Origin: Hymenobacter sp. 15J16-1T3B
GTDB taxonomy: Bacteria; Bacteroidota; Bacteroidia; Cytophagales; Hymenobacteraceae
DNA length: 64,000 bases
Direction: 5' to 3'
Assembly: GCF_020711235.1 (NCBI RefSeq)
Contig: NZ_JAJFAV010000006.1
Coordinates: 248,001 to 312,000, forward strand
In this document: piece after piece, positions 16,911-25,546 of the stretch
Layout: each line of letters opens with the position of its first letter
Numbering within the stretch: the stretch's first letter is position 1
Position numbers and translations under genes: made by a program
Notes under the pieces: generated by a model
Database searches by the model: none
Seen by the model: the letters and a program-made list of their open reading frames with translations, nothing else
Told to the model about the DNA's origin: nothing

Positions 16911-17702
16911 TCAGCGGCCCAGCGCCAGCCCGATGCGCAAATTCAGGCGCAGACGAAACGCCAGCTGCTCGAGGCTGGCCGGCGGGTCGGGGGTGAGCAG
17001 GAAGGGAATGCCGAGGTTGAAATCGACGAAGCCGTAGGGGCCAAGGCGGCGCTGCAGGCCGTACTGCAGCATGGCCGTGGCCCGCGCCACCTGCCCCGAC
17101 TCGTAGTAGTTGTAGAACGGCGAGAGGTTGGAGAAACGCCCGAAGCCCGCGCCCACGCCCAGCCCGATGTAGTTGGCGGAGAAGTTGCTGGCGCTTTTGC
17201 CCTTGCGGATGCGCTGGTTGAGGTTGTAGTAGTAGCGGCCGGCCACCTGCACGCGGCCGGTCAGCACGGTGCGCATTTTCCGGGCCAGCGAGTCGCGGTA
17301 GTAGCGAAACACGTCCGGGCTGACTTCGCCCAGCACCGACCACTCCGTGCCGATTTTTCGCTCGTAGGCCAGGTGCACGCCGTAGCGCACCCGGAAATAC
17401 GAGCCCTCGTTGTCAAAGCCGAAGCCGAAGTTGTTCAGCCCCAGCTTCCACAGCTGCCGCTCCTCCACCTGCAGGCGGGTGAGGCGGGTGTAGGCGTTTT
17501 GCGGCGCGCCCACGGGCGGGCCCAGGGGGGCGGGCATGGTTTCTTCGTCGTAGCTGATGCGCGAGGAGTCGGCGGCGGGCTTGGTTTGGGCCTGTGCGGC
17601 CGCGCTACCCAGCAGCAAGAGCAGCAACAACAAGGCGCCCCGCGCGCGCACGGCGGGGCGGCGGGAAGGCAGTAGGGCGCGGAAAAGCGGGAGCGAGGTC
17701 AT
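16911..17702 (-). CDS. Outer-membrane beta-barrel-like protein, last gene of the ECF sigma operon
   Basis: A 263-residue protein. The signal region is Arg-rich and then very hydrophobic (GALLLLLLLLGSAAAQAQ). The mature part is beta-rich with alternating aromatics: LGLNNFGFGFDNEGSYFRVRYGVHLAYERKIG, VQVAGRYYYNLNQRIRKGKS and SNFSANYIGLGVGAGFGRFSNLSPFYNYYE. It ends FRLRLNLRIGLALGR. No exact family is recognised. Its ATG (17700-17702) overlaps the stop of the upstream gene by four bases (ATGA), so it is very likely translated as part of the sigma operon and may be part of the envelope response that the sigma factor controls. Confidence 0.72.
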   Translation of the reverse strand: MTSLPLFRALLPSRRPAVRARGALLLLLLLLGSAAAQAQTKPAADSSRISYDEETMPAPLGPPVGAPQNAYTRLTRLQVEERQLWKLGLNNFGFGFDNEGSYFRVRYGVHLAYERKIGTEWSVLGEVSPDVFRYYRDSLARKMRTVLTGRVQVAGRYYYNLNQRIRKGKSASNFSANYIGLGVGAGFGRFSNLSPFYNYYESGQVARATAMLQYGLQRRLGPYGFVDFNLGIPFLLTPDPPASLEQLAFRLRLNLRIGLALGR

Positions 17703-18640
17703 CGTTTGATGAGGAGCGGGGTGGCTTGCAGGGTAACCGGGGCCAGGGACGTCACGGCCCGAATCAGCGGCAGCCGGTGGCCGGAGTTGGTGCGCAAGGT
17801 CTGTTGGTTGCCGGTTTTGCGCACCTGCCCGCTCAGCGCGGGCGGCACCGTCAGAGTGCTGCGGCTGGTGCTCAGCACGTAGTCGAACTGGTCGGGGTGG
17901 GCCACGGTCAGCTTCACTTCGGTCTGTTCGGCGTCGATAGTGGCCGAGCGCAGCTCCGCGGTGGGCTCCAGCGTCACGCTACCGAAGCGGTTGCGGATGG
18001 CATAGCTGCCGCCCGCGGCCTGCAGGGTCACGGCCGAGCGGTCGGCGTTGCAGCTCAGGGCCAAGTTGGTGTTCGTGCCGTTGATGTCGGCCAGGCGCAC
18101 GGTGGCCAGCAGGCTGCCGCGCAAATCTTGCAGCGTCACCTGCCCGAAATCCTGCTCCAGCTGCTGCCGGCCCGCCAGGCCCGTGAGCGTGGTGTGGCCG
18201 TAGGCATTCACGATTTCGATGGCGTTGTCGGCGGGCATGAGCACGGTGTACTCGGCGCGCAGGTCGCTCTGCACGGCCGGGGCGCCGGGCGTCACGGCAA
18301 AGTAATTGACCAGCTCGATGAGCGTGCCCGTTTTCTCGATCTGGTAGCGGGCCACCGGCAGGTCGCGCTCGGCCACTTCGCGCTCGGGGTGGCGGGCCAC
18401 CAAGCGCAGCACCACGCGCAGGCTGGGCTTGTCCCAGGCCTGCACCCGCAGGGTGGCTTTTTCGGCCCGGATGCGCACCAGGGTGCTCACCGGGCAGGCC
18501 AGCGTCTGCTCCACGGTGCGGGCCACCACCTGCACTTTCACCTGGGCGCGGGCGCTGCCGAGCAGGCCCACCAGCAAGCACAGCGTCAGCAGCCAGGCCC
18601 CGAGCCCGGCGCCGCGCGCTGCCCGAATGAGGCTCCTCAT
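17699..18640 (-). CDS. Secreted DUF4097-like / adhesin-type beta-helix protein
   Basis: A 313-residue protein. The signal peptide AWLLTLCLLVGLLGSARAQ is followed by repeated short beta strands with a right-handed-helix look: LIELVNYFAVTPG, IEIVNAYGHTTLTGLAGRQQLEQDFGQVTLQDLRGSLLATVRLADINGTNTNLALSCNADRSAVTLQAAGGSYAIRNRFGSVTLEPTAELRSATI. This resembles DUF4097 or head-GIN type domains, which often sit beside ECF sigma/anti-sigma pairs. The ATG at 18640 overlaps the anti-sigma-like stop (ATGA), and its own stop overlaps the next start. Likely periplasmic. The family assignment is by fold-like pattern only. Confidence 0.72.
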   Translation of the reverse strand: MRSLIRAARGAGLGAWLLTLCLLVGLLGSARAQVKVQVVARTVEQTLACPVSTLVRIRAEKATLRVQAWDKPSLRVVLRLVARHPEREVAERDLPVARYQIEKTGTLIELVNYFAVTPGAPAVQSDLRAEYTVLMPADNAIEIVNAYGHTTLTGLAGRQQLEQDFGQVTLQDLRGSLLATVRLADINGTNTNLALSCNADRSAVTLQAAGGSYAIRNRFGSVTLEPTAELRSATIDAEQTEVKLTVAHPDQFDYVLSTSRSTLTVPPALSGQVRKTGNQQTLRTNSGHRLPLIRAVTSLAPVTLQATPLLIKR

Positions 18641-19458
18641 GAGATAAGCAGCTGAATCAGCTCGCGGGTAACGGTGGCCTTTTGCGTGGTCACGCGGGCC
18701 TGGTCTTGCTCCAGCTTGGGCGAGGGGCCGAAGCGCTTGGCCGCCTGCTGCAGGCGCTGCTCCTCGGCTTCCAGCTCGGCCAGCTGGGTGCGCAGCTCCT
18801 GAAACTCGCTGGTCTGGCATACGGTGGGCAGAGAAGTGCAGTGCGCGTCGATGAAGGCCACGCCCTGGGCCTGCAGCGGGTCGAAGGCCGTGCCGGCGAA
18901 GGCGGCGGTAGCGGCTTGGTCGGCCGGCAGTACTTCCTCGCCGTAGCTGATGGTTTCGGTCGCGGCGCTGGCCGCCGGGGCCGCCGTGCTGGTGCGCACC
19001 GCCACCGCGGGCGTCGTCGTGGGTAGCGGGCGCTGCCACCACACCACGGCCAGCACCAACACCGCGGCCGCGGCCGATGCGGCCCAGTGCCAGGGCTGCG
19101 TGAGCCAGCGGTGCGTAACGCCGGGCGGCGGCAGCAGCGGGGCCGGCGTGGGCAGCTGCTCGGCCGCCGGGGCGGCGTGCAGGGGCACGATGTCGGCGTC
19201 CGCGGCCGGGTGCAGGCTGAGCGGCGCCGGCGCGGCGGCTTCGTGGTCGAGGCGGCCCACGATGACGGCCCACAGGTCGTCGTCGGGCTCGTGGGCGGGC
19301 AGTTCGGGCAAGGCGCGGCGCACGGCCGCGTCAGTATCGATGAGCGAGCTGATGCGGCCCCACAGGGCATCGTCGGGCTCGTGGCGGGGCAGGTCGTGCA
19401 GAGCCCGCCGCAGGTTGTCCCGGCCGGGTTCGGCGGGCAGTTCGGGGAAGTGGCTCAT
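18637..19458 (-). CDS. Single-pass membrane protein, probable anti-sigma factor
   Basis: A 273-residue protein encoded directly after an ECF sigma gene with a 4-nt ATGA overlap. The N-terminal cytosolic part contains a duplicated motif: LHDLPRHEPDDALWGRISSLID (about 19-40) and LPELPAHEPDDDLWAVIVGRLD (about 50-71). One transmembrane helix follows (about 125-140, WAASAAAAVLVLAVVW). The periplasmic part has two cysteines (AHCTSLPTVCQTSEFQ) and a coiled coil (ELRTQLAELEAEEQRLQQAAKRFG). No zinc anti-sigma HxxxCxxC motif is present, so it is not the classical ZAS type. Role inferred from gene order and topology. Confidence 0.75.
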   Translation of the reverse strand: MSHFPELPAEPGRDNLRRALHDLPRHEPDDALWGRISSLIDTDAAVRRALPELPAHEPDDDLWAVIVGRLDHEAAAPAPLSLHPAADADIVPLHAAPAAEQLPTPAPLLPPPGVTHRWLTQPWHWAASAAAAVLVLAVVWWQRPLPTTTPAVAVRTSTAAPAASAATETISYGEEVLPADQAATAAFAGTAFDPLQAQGVAFIDAHCTSLPTVCQTSEFQELRTQLAELEAEEQRLQQAAKRFGPSPKLEQDQARVTTQKATVTRELIQLLIS

Positions 19459-20039
19459 GCGTACAAATGGTGGAGTTTTACTTGCAGCATCTTCTTGGCG
19501 TGGAAGAGCTGCGACTTGCTAGTGCCCTCCGAAATGCCGAGCATTTCGGCGACTTCGCGGTGCATGTAGCCCTCGACTTCGATCAGGCAGAACACCGCCC
19601 GGTAGCCGGCCGGTAGCTCGCCGATGGCTTTTTCGAGGGCTTCGCCCGTAAGGTTGTCGTGCCAAGCCACCAAGGGCTCGGGGTGCCGCTCCTGGTCGTA
19701 GACCTCCATGCGCTGCTCGCGGCGCAGCACCTTCAGCGCGCTGCGCACCACGATGGTCTTGATCCAGCTGCCCAAAGACGATTCGCCCCGGAAGCTCTCA
19801 ATCTGCCGAAACACGTCGACAAAGGCTTCCTGCAGCGCGTCCTGGGCCAGGTCCCGGTCGCGCAGGATGCGCAGGGCCGAGGAAAACATGGCCGATTTGT
19901 AACGCTGGTACAGGCGGTACTGCGAGGCGCGGTCCTGCGCCCGGCAGCCAGCCAGCAGCAGTTGTTCTTCGGAGGGGGCGTCGGAGGCGGGCAAGGGAAT
20001 CACGGCGGACGGGCTTTGATGGAAAGTGAGGTCCGCCAC
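19455..20039 (-). CDS. ECF-type RNA polymerase sigma factor
   Basis: A 194-residue ECF (sigma-70 group 4) factor. Region 2 is about 50-115, with YKSAMFSSALRILRDRDLAQDALQEAFVDVFRQIESFRGESSLGSWIKTIVVR. Region 4, about 135-190, has the helix-turn-helix MHREVAEMLGISEGTSKSQLFHAKKML. The first gene of a four-gene operon with ATGA overlaps throughout. The start used is a GTG at 20037-20039, only two bases after a near-consensus -7 element (AACCTTTG); the mRNA would be leaderless. A GTG at 20003 (IPLPASD) is an alternative. Target genes are unknown. Confidence 0.93.
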   Translation of the reverse strand: MADLTFHQSPSAVIPLPASDAPSEEQLLLAGCRAQDRASQYRLYQRYKSAMFSSALRILRDRDLAQDALQEAFVDVFRQIESFRGESSLGSWIKTIVVRSALKVLRREQRMEVYDQERHPEPLVAWHDNLTGEALEKAIGELPAGYRAVFCLIEVEGYMHREVAEMLGISEGTSKSQLFHAKKMLQVKLHHLYA

Positions 20040-20041
20040 CG

Positions 20042-20049
20042 CAAAGGTT
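20042..20049 (-). promoter_or_regulatory. Near-consensus -7 element of the ECF sigma operon
   Basis: The minus strand reads AACCTTTGCGG immediately before the GTG start, differing from TAnnTTTG only at the first base. Confidence 0.4.
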
Positions 20050-20135
20050 GGTTGCCCGGCAAAAAAATGATATCACATCATCGGGGGACACGGCTTGGCG
20101 CAGAACTGGCAACCTAAGCAGTCGGCCAAAGAACG

Positions 20136-20311
20136 GTCATCTTGAGCCAAAGGCGAAGGACCTTTCTCGCGCCCTGCACGAACTGATAAGCGCAGCCACC
20201 AATGCCCTAAGGGTGGTGGCTGCGCTCATGGATTATCAGAACGTCAGCACTTCGTTGGCAGCGGCGGCGAAGTGTGCGAAGAAGGGCCTTCGCGCTGTTG
20301 CTCAGGATGAC
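20136..20311. repeat. Intergenic inverted-repeat element, subfamily A
   Basis: A 176-bp element. The left end GTCATCTTGAGCCAAAGGCGAAGGACC mirrors the right end GGGCCTTCGCGCTG...CTCAGGATGAC. A central perfect hairpin is formed by AGCGCAGCCACCA and TGGTGGCTGCGCT. The same core and ends occur at 61409-61592. It lies between the sigma operon and a flavoprotein gene and holds no gene. Confidence 0.75.
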
Positions 20312-20326
20312 GAGCTTATTTTGCAG

Positions 20327-21733
20327 CTATTGCTTCGGCGCCCGCAGTTTGGCAAACACGTTGTTGAGCGCCTCGGCCCAGGTGGGGTGGGCCAGCACCA
20401 TGTTCTGCAGCTGCTGGTACTTCAGCCGCCCGGCCATGGCAATCTGCAGCATCGACATGATTTCGCCGCCCTGCTCGCTGAGCACGGCCGCGCCCAGCAA
20501 CCGGTCGTCCTCGCCCACCAGCACTTTCAGAAACCCCGCGGTGGCGTTGGTTTCGCGGGCCCGCCCGATGTGCAGCACCGGCAGCTTGCCCACGCGGTAG
20601 GCCACGCCCCGGGCCGCGGCTTCCTTTTCCGACAGCCCCACGCGCCCGAGCTGGGGCTCCGTGAACACCACGTAGGGCACGGGCCGCCCAGTCGTGGTGC
20701 GCTGCCGGCCGTGCAGCAGTTGGTCGCGCACGATGCGGTAGTCGTCGTAGCTGATGTGGGTGAACTGCGGCCCACCCTTCACGTCGCCGAGCGCGTACAC
20801 GCCGCGCACGCCGGTGCGCAGCTGCGCGTCAGCCCGGATATAGCCTTTTTCGTCGGTTTCGATGCCGGCCAGATCGAGCCCGAGCGAGGCGGTGTTGGGC
20901 TGCCGGCCCACGGCCACCAGCAGGTGCGAGCCGCGCAGGCGCCGCTCCCCGCCGCGGGCGTCCACGGTGAGCGTGAGGACGCCGTCGGCCCCGCGCGACA
21001 CCCGCCGGGCCCGCGCGCCAAGCACGAATTCGATGCCTTCGGCCTCCAGCAGCCGCTGCAATTCCAGCTGCACGTCCTCGTCCTCGCGGCTCAGCAGGTG
21101 CGGTTGGGCGTCGACGATGGTGACGCGGCTGCCGAAGCGGCGGTACATCTGCCCGAACTCCACGCCGATGTAGCTGGCGCCGAGGATGAGCAGGTGCTCG
21201 GGCAGCTCCGGCAAATCCAGCAGGCCTTCGTTGGTCAGCGCGCCCACGTCGTGAATGCCCTCGAGCTCTGGCCAAGCCGCGACGGTGCCAACGTTGATGA
21301 AGATGAGCGGGGCCGTCAGCCGCCGGGCCTCGATTTCGTGGGTGGGCGTGAACATGAGGGTGCGCGGCCCCACAAACGCGGCGTGTCCGTGCAGCACCGT
21401 GATGCCGGCGTGTTCCTGCGTGAGGTTTTTGCGAATACCTTCGCGGTGCAACGCCAGCAGCTCGTTTTTCCGGCCGATGACGGCGGGCATGTCGACTTCG
21501 GGCGCGGCCACGCGCAGGCCCAGCTCGCCGGCCGTGCGGATGGCGTGGGCGCGGTGCGCGGCCGTCAGCAGCGTCTTGGTGGGCGAGCAGCCGTAGTTGA
21601 TGCACGAGCCCCCGAGGTGGCGGCTTTCGACGAGGGCCACGCGGCGGCCGGCGTCGGCCAGGGCATACGCCAGCGGGTTGCCGGCCTGGCCCGAGCCGAT
21701 GATGATAGCGTCGAAACGCTGGGATTCAGTCAT
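20327..21733 (-). CDS. FAD-dependent pyridine nucleotide-disulfide oxidoreductase (class I)
   Basis: A 468-residue flavoprotein. FAD-binding DAIIIGSGQAGNPLAYALADAG (8-29) comes first, then the redox-active disulfide GGSCINYGCSPTK (C44, C49). NAD(P)-binding LLILGASYIGVEFGQMYRRFGSRVTIVD follows, then the second FAD motif VYALGDVKGGPQFTH, and the dimerisation domain with the catalytic VLAHPTWAEALNN histidine. It resembles mercuric-reductase-like / RclA-type enzymes more than lipoamide dehydrogenase: no lipoyl partner genes are nearby and the SCINYGC form is not the dihydrolipoamide-type. Substrate unknown. The ATG at 21733 matches the family start. Confidence 0.88.
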   Translation of the reverse strand: MTESQRFDAIIIGSGQAGNPLAYALADAGRRVALVESRHLGGSCINYGCSPTKTLLTAAHRAHAIRTAGELGLRVAAPEVDMPAVIGRKNELLALHREGIRKNLTQEHAGITVLHGHAAFVGPRTLMFTPTHEIEARRLTAPLIFINVGTVAAWPELEGIHDVGALTNEGLLDLPELPEHLLILGASYIGVEFGQMYRRFGSRVTIVDAQPHLLSREDEDVQLELQRLLEAEGIEFVLGARARRVSRGADGVLTLTVDARGGERRLRGSHLLVAVGRQPNTASLGLDLAGIETDEKGYIRADAQLRTGVRGVYALGDVKGGPQFTHISYDDYRIVRDQLLHGRQRTTTGRPVPYVVFTEPQLGRVGLSEKEAAARGVAYRVGKLPVLHIGRARETNATAGFLKVLVGEDDRLLGAAVLSEQGGEIMSMLQIAMAGRLKYQQLQNMVLAHPTWAEALNNVFAKLRAPKQ

Positions 21734-21844
21734 ATTGGGGTGTGGTTGGGCCGGCGGTGCCCACATGGGCACTTGCAGCCCCGGCCCTTCATACAACGAA
21801 ACGCCGCTTGGGGCGTTGCTTACCCGTCTCATTCGCAGATTTAC

Positions 21845-22579
21845 ATGGCCCTCCGACGCTTGATGCCCCTGGGCGCGCTGCCGCTGCTGAGCAGTTGCGC
21901 GTCCGTTTACTTCCCGCCGCCCGCCGCCGCGCCCATGCTCACCCAGAAGGGCGAGTTCAGCGGGGGGCTGCACACCAACTGGAAAGCCAACGTCTCGGCC
22001 CAGGGCGCCTACGCCGTGGGCGAGCATATCGGGCTGATCGGCACGGCTTCGTTTCTGCACAACAACGGCAAACGCAAGCTCTACGAGCAGGACTTCGGCG
22101 AGCTAGGCGTGGGCTACCACACCCGCTTCGGCGACGCGCAAAGCCGCATTTTGGAAGTGTACGCCGGTGCGGGCTTCGGCCACGGCAAGCGCGTGGAGCG
22201 CAACCGCAGCGCCGACGTGACGCAAACCGTGGAGGCGCGCATGGAGAAGTACTTCGCGCAGGTGAACTACACCAAGAAGAAGCGCGAGGAATTCGACTTC
22301 CTGGGCCGCACCTGGCAGTTTCGCTACGGCGCGGCCCTGCGCCTGAGCTACGTCAACACGCCCGAGCTGATTCTGAACGGGCAGCGCATTCCCGGCGAGG
22401 ACAATATCTTTTTCGAGCCCGTCAGCTACACCCGTATTGGCCTCATCGGTCCGCTGAAGTTTCAGGCCATGAGCGGCTGGAACTTCGGCCTGAAAAACCG
22501 TAAGTACCTCACCGCCGGCAATTCCGTGTTCAGCATGGGCCTGATCATCAACGTGGGCGGCGACGGAAAAGGGGAGTAG
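21845..22579 (+). CDS. Lipoprotein of the C-x-V-Y family (copy 3)
   Basis: A 244-residue predicted lipoprotein. The signal MALRRLMPLGALPLLSSC has lipobox LSSC; then ASVYFPPPAAAPMLTQKGEFSGGLHTNWKANVSAQGAYAVGEHIGL. This matches copies 1 and 2 in the SVY motif after the cysteine, in the P-x-L-x-x-KGE step and in the length of the following strands. The rest is beta-rich (ELGVGYHTRFGDAQSRILEVYAGAGFGHG, FGLKNRKYLTAGNSVFSMGLIINVGG), as expected of a barrel-like outer-membrane protein. The start was set at the ATG before the signal peptide; the long upstream open frame overlaps the opposite-strand flavoprotein and is not coding. Confidence 0.78.
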   Translation: MALRRLMPLGALPLLSSCASVYFPPPAAAPMLTQKGEFSGGLHTNWKANVSAQGAYAVGEHIGLIGTASFLHNNGKRKLYEQDFGELGVGYHTRFGDAQSRILEVYAGAGFGHGKRVERNRSADVTQTVEARMEKYFAQVNYTKKKREEFDFLGRTWQFRYGAALRLSYVNTPELILNGQRIPGEDNIFFEPVSYTRIGLIGPLKFQAMSGWNFGLKNRKYLTAGNSVFSMGLIINVGGDGKGE

Positions 22580-22602
22580 GGCCCGGGCTTCCGTAGTCGA
22601 GT

Positions 22603-22660
22603 GCCCTCCGAAAAGCAACGGCCTTCGCAATACTGCGGAGGCCGTTGCTTTTCGGAGGGC
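22603..22660. terminator. Bidirectional terminator between convergent genes
   Basis: A perfect 22-bp inverted repeat (arms 22603-22624 and 22639-22660) lies between copy 3 of the lipoprotein family and the SBBP protein. It contains internal AAAA/TTTT blocks and would work on both strands. Confidence 0.75.
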
Positions 22661-22671
22661 AGCGGATTTGA

Positions 22672-24405
22672 TCAGCGAACCAAGAAGTGCCGGCTTGGAA
22701 GAGGCAACGTTGCTTGGCCTTGCGCGTCGAGGGCGTAGGGCTGCACCAGGTAAAGGCCGCTCGCCAAGCCCTGGGTGGGCAGCTCCCCGGCCGACTGCCC
22801 CTGCTGGGCGCGCAGCCCGACAGAGCGAATAAAGCGCCCCGCCGCATCAAACAAGCGTACCTCGATCCGCTGCACGTGCGGCGGCAGGCCCGTAACGGCC
22901 AGTTGCGTGGGCGCGCCGGCCGCCGCCGGGCTGGGGAAAAGCACGGTTTGTACCGCCCGTAGCGGCTCCCCGTGGCGGTTGGCCAAGGGACTTGTCGTAA
23001 TCCGGGCCACAAAGCCCATGTTACGCCCTCTGCGCGAGTTGACCAGCTTGATGGAGGAAAAGCTGGCCGTGTCGCCGAGGAAATAGCCCGTCACATAAGT
23101 ATTGCCCGCCGCATCGACGCTGAGGTTGCCCACGTTATCGGCACTACTGCTGCCGGCGCTGCAGCTCCACTGCCAATTGCCGGCGGCGTCCAGCTTCGAT
23201 ACGAACAAGTCGCCCCCGCCTTTTTGCGTCAGGGCGGTGGGGCCAAACGTGCCGGGCCCGCTGAAGTACCCGGCCACGTACACGTTGTTGTTGGTGTCGA
23301 GCGTCAGGGCGCTGCCCGCGTCCGAGTTGATGCTGCCCCCGCTGCGGGCCCAGAGCCAGTTGCCGGCCGCGTCGAGCTTGGCCACAAACGCGTCGATGTA
23401 CCCGATCGAAGGCGGCGTGAGGGAGCCAAACGCGGCGGCTGGGCTCACATACCCCGTTACGTATACATTGTTGCTGTGGTCAGTGGCAATGCTAAAGCCG
23501 CCGTCGTCGTCGGGGCTACCTGCGCTTCTGACCCACTGCCAGTTGCCGGTCGCGTCGAGCTTGGCTACGAAGATGTCGGACCCGCCGGCGCTGCTCAGGC
23601 TAAGCGCGCCGAAGCTTGCGGTGGCCTGAAAGGTGCCGGCCACGTAGACGTTGCTGTTCCCGTCGATGGCAATGCCGCCCGAAAAGTCATTCACTGATAG
23701 GGAACCCGCGCTGCGGGCCCAGAGCCAGTTGCCGGCCGCGTCGATTTTGGCCACGTAGACGTCCGCCGTGGAGCGGGTGTTGGCCAGTGTGATGCCGCCA
23801 AAGCTGGCGGAAGTGTAGAAGCTTCCACTCAGGTACGCGTTGCCCGCGCCGTCCAGGGCCAGGCGGCCACCAGCCGTGCTGCCGTCGACAAACTCGATGT
23901 TGCGCGCCCACAGCCAGTTGCCGTTGGTATCCAGCTTGGCCACGTAGCCCCCATCGAAGCCGTTATTACTGATGGTGATGGTGCCAAACGTAATGGAAGA
24001 GCTTAGGTAAATGCCCGTGCAGTAAATGTTGCCGCTGGCATCCACCGCTATGCCGCTGCCCAGGCCACCAGCCGAAGCCGTGTTGACCCACAGCGCGTTG
24101 CCGCGGCTGTCGAGCTTGGCCACGTACACGCTGCCGCCGGGGCTGCTGACTGTAAAAGAACCGAAAGTGACCGTTCCGATAAAGTTGCCGGTGATGTAGA
24201 GGTTACCCTGCGCATCGGCGGCCGACGCGTACACCACGCTGTTTTGGCTGCCGGTGGCGGCGCTGTGGACGCCCTGCCGGACGGCCAAGTCGAAAACGGG
24301 TGTTTGGGCTTGGGCTGGGGGAAGTTGGCCCAGGACCGCCGCAAAAAACAGCGGTAGCCAGGTAGTGGACAGCAAAAATTTGAACAGGCGTAACAATGGG
24401 TTCAT
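22672..24405 (-). CDS. SBBP-repeat beta-propeller protein with T9SS C-terminal domain
   Basis: A 577-residue secreted protein. A signal peptide (LPLFFAAVLGQLPPAQAQ) leads into about seven repeats of roughly 70 residues, each with a pattern like D-AGN-Y-TG-F-GT-FG and closing VAKLDAAGNWLWARS. These are SBBP (beta-propeller) repeats. The C-terminal about 95 residues (VLFPSPAAAGAPTQLAVTGLPPHVQRIEVRLFDAAGRFI ... GLYLVQPYALDAQGQ) form a type A sorting domain for type IX secretion, so the protein is likely exported across the outer membrane and attached or released. Ligand unknown. Confidence 0.85.
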   Translation of the reverse strand: MNPLLRLFKFLLSTTWLPLFFAAVLGQLPPAQAQTPVFDLAVRQGVHSAATGSQNSVVYASAADAQGNLYITGNFIGTVTFGSFTVSSPGGSVYVAKLDSRGNALWVNTASAGGLGSGIAVDASGNIYCTGIYLSSSITFGTITISNNGFDGGYVAKLDTNGNWLWARNIEFVDGSTAGGRLALDGAGNAYLSGSFYTSASFGGITLANTRSTADVYVAKIDAAGNWLWARSAGSLSVNDFSGGIAIDGNSNVYVAGTFQATASFGALSLSSAGGSDIFVAKLDATGNWQWVRSAGSPDDDGGFSIATDHSNNVYVTGYVSPAAAFGSLTPPSIGYIDAFVAKLDAAGNWLWARSGGSINSDAGSALTLDTNNNVYVAGYFSGPGTFGPTALTQKGGGDLFVSKLDAAGNWQWSCSAGSSSADNVGNLSVDAAGNTYVTGYFLGDTASFSSIKLVNSRRGRNMGFVARITTSPLANRHGEPLRAVQTVLFPSPAAAGAPTQLAVTGLPPHVQRIEVRLFDAAGRFIRSVGLRAQQGQSAGELPTQGLASGLYLVQPYALDAQGQATLPLPSRHFLVR

Positions 24406-24528
24406 CTAACAAGCGAAAAGGGAAAACGAAGACGCAATACCGCGCGGCACCAGCGAGGCGCTGATAAGAGCCAAAATGTGGGTTCTAAGCTACGCCGGCG
24501 CCGGTAGGCGCACAACCCATTCGACCAC

Positions 24529-24563
24529 AAAAAAGCCCCGGCCTGCAACAGGTCGGGGCTTTT
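24529..24563 (-). terminator. Rho-independent terminator of sucD
   Basis: AAAAGCCCCG...CGGGGCTTTT, 14-bp stem with one G-U, 3-nt loop, then a run of T on the minus strand. It sits 25 nt after the sucD stop. Confidence 0.85.
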
Positions 24564-24587
24564 CGCCGCTAAGGGAGCGGGTCTGGC

Positions 24588-25481
24588 TTAGGCGCCTACT
24601 TTCTCGCCGTTGAGCACGCGCAGCATGGTGTCGCCGATTTCGGCCGGCGAATCCACCACGTGGATGCCGCACTCGCGCATGATGGCCATTTTAGCGGCGG
24701 CCGTGTCGTCGGCGCCGCCGACGATGGCACCGGCGTGACCCATGCGGCGGCCGGGAGGGGCCGTCTGGCCGGCGATGAAGCCGACTACGGGTTTCTTGTT
24801 GCCGGTTGCTTTGATCCAGCGGGCGGCTTCGGCTTCCATGCCGCCGCCGATTTCGCCGATCATCACGATGCCCTCGGTTTCGGGGTCGTTCATGAGCAGT
24901 TCCACGGCTTCCTTGGTGGTGGTGCCGATGATGGGGTCACCGCCGATGCCGATGGCCGTGGTCTGGCCCAGGCCGGCCTTGGTCAGCTGGTCCACCGCCT
25001 CATAGGTCAGCGTGCCCGACTTCGACACGATGCCGATTTTGCCCTTGGAGAAGATAAAGCCGGGCATGATGCCCACTTTGCACTCGCCGGCCGTCATCAC
25101 GCCGGGGCAGTTCGGGCCGATCATGCGCAGGCCGTCGCGGCCTTTCAGGTATTCCTTCACCGCAATCATGTCCTTGGTCGGAATGCCTTCGGTGATGGTC
25201 ACGATAACCTTGATGCCGGCGTCGGCGGCCTCCATGATGGCGTCGGCGGCAAAAGCCGGGGGCACGAAGATGATGCTGGTGTCGGCGCCGGCTTCGCGTA
25301 CGGCGTCGGCTACGGTGTTGAATACGGGCCGGCCCAGGTGGGTCTGGCCGCCTTTGCCGGGCGTCACGCCGCCAACGACGTTGGTGCCGTAGTCAATCAT
25401 CTGCTGGGCGTGAAACGAGCCTTCGGAGCCCGTGAAGCCCTGCACAATCACTTTCGAGTCCTTATTGACCAGTACGCTCAT
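24588..25481 (-). CDS. sucD: Succinate-CoA ligase alpha subunit
   Basis: A 297-residue protein of standard length. It has an N-terminal CoA-binding Rossmann domain ([36 protein letters not shown]). The phosphohistidine loop [12 protein letters not shown] carries the catalytic His at about 249, and [21 protein letters not shown] and [13 protein letters not shown] are family blocks. With SucC it makes ATP or GTP in the TCA cycle. sucC is not in this window, as is common in Bacteroidota. The ATG at 25481 matches the family ([18 protein letters not shown]); the in-frame upstream extension lies across the promoter and was rejected. Confidence 0.97.
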   Translation of the reverse strand: MSVLVNKDSKVIVQGFTGSEGSFHAQQMIDYGTNVVGGVTPGKGGQTHLGRPVFNTVADAVREAGADTSIIFVPPAFAADAIMEAADAGIKVIVTITEGIPTKDMIAVKEYLKGRDGLRMIGPNCPGVMTAGECKVGIMPGFIFSKGKIGIVSKSGTLTYEAVDQLTKAGLGQTTAIGIGGDPIIGTTTKEAVELLMNDPETEGIVMIGEIGGGMEAEAARWIKATGNKKPVVGFIAGQTAPPGRRMGHAGAIVGGADDTAAAKMAIMRECGIHVVDSPAEIGDTMLRVLNGEKVGA

Positions 25482-25538
25482 GTGGGAAGTGAGTGAAGAT
25501 ATTTCAGGTGGTACGGCCCGCCTACGGCGAGCCGGCGG

Positions 25539-25546
25539 CAAAGGTA
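25539..25546 (-). promoter_or_regulatory. Consensus -7 element (TACCTTTG) of sucD
   Basis: The minus strand reads TACCTTTGCCG, a full TAnnTTTG match, 57 nt before the sucD ATG. Confidence 0.6.

Noticed and set aside
20048-21844. N-terminal extension of lipoprotein copy 3
   Set aside because: It overlaps the opposite-strand flavoprotein and would bury the signal peptide and lipobox.
22672-24405. Repetitive DNA in the SBBP gene as a non-coding repeat
   Set aside because: Repeats are in frame and match SBBP blades with a T9SS end.
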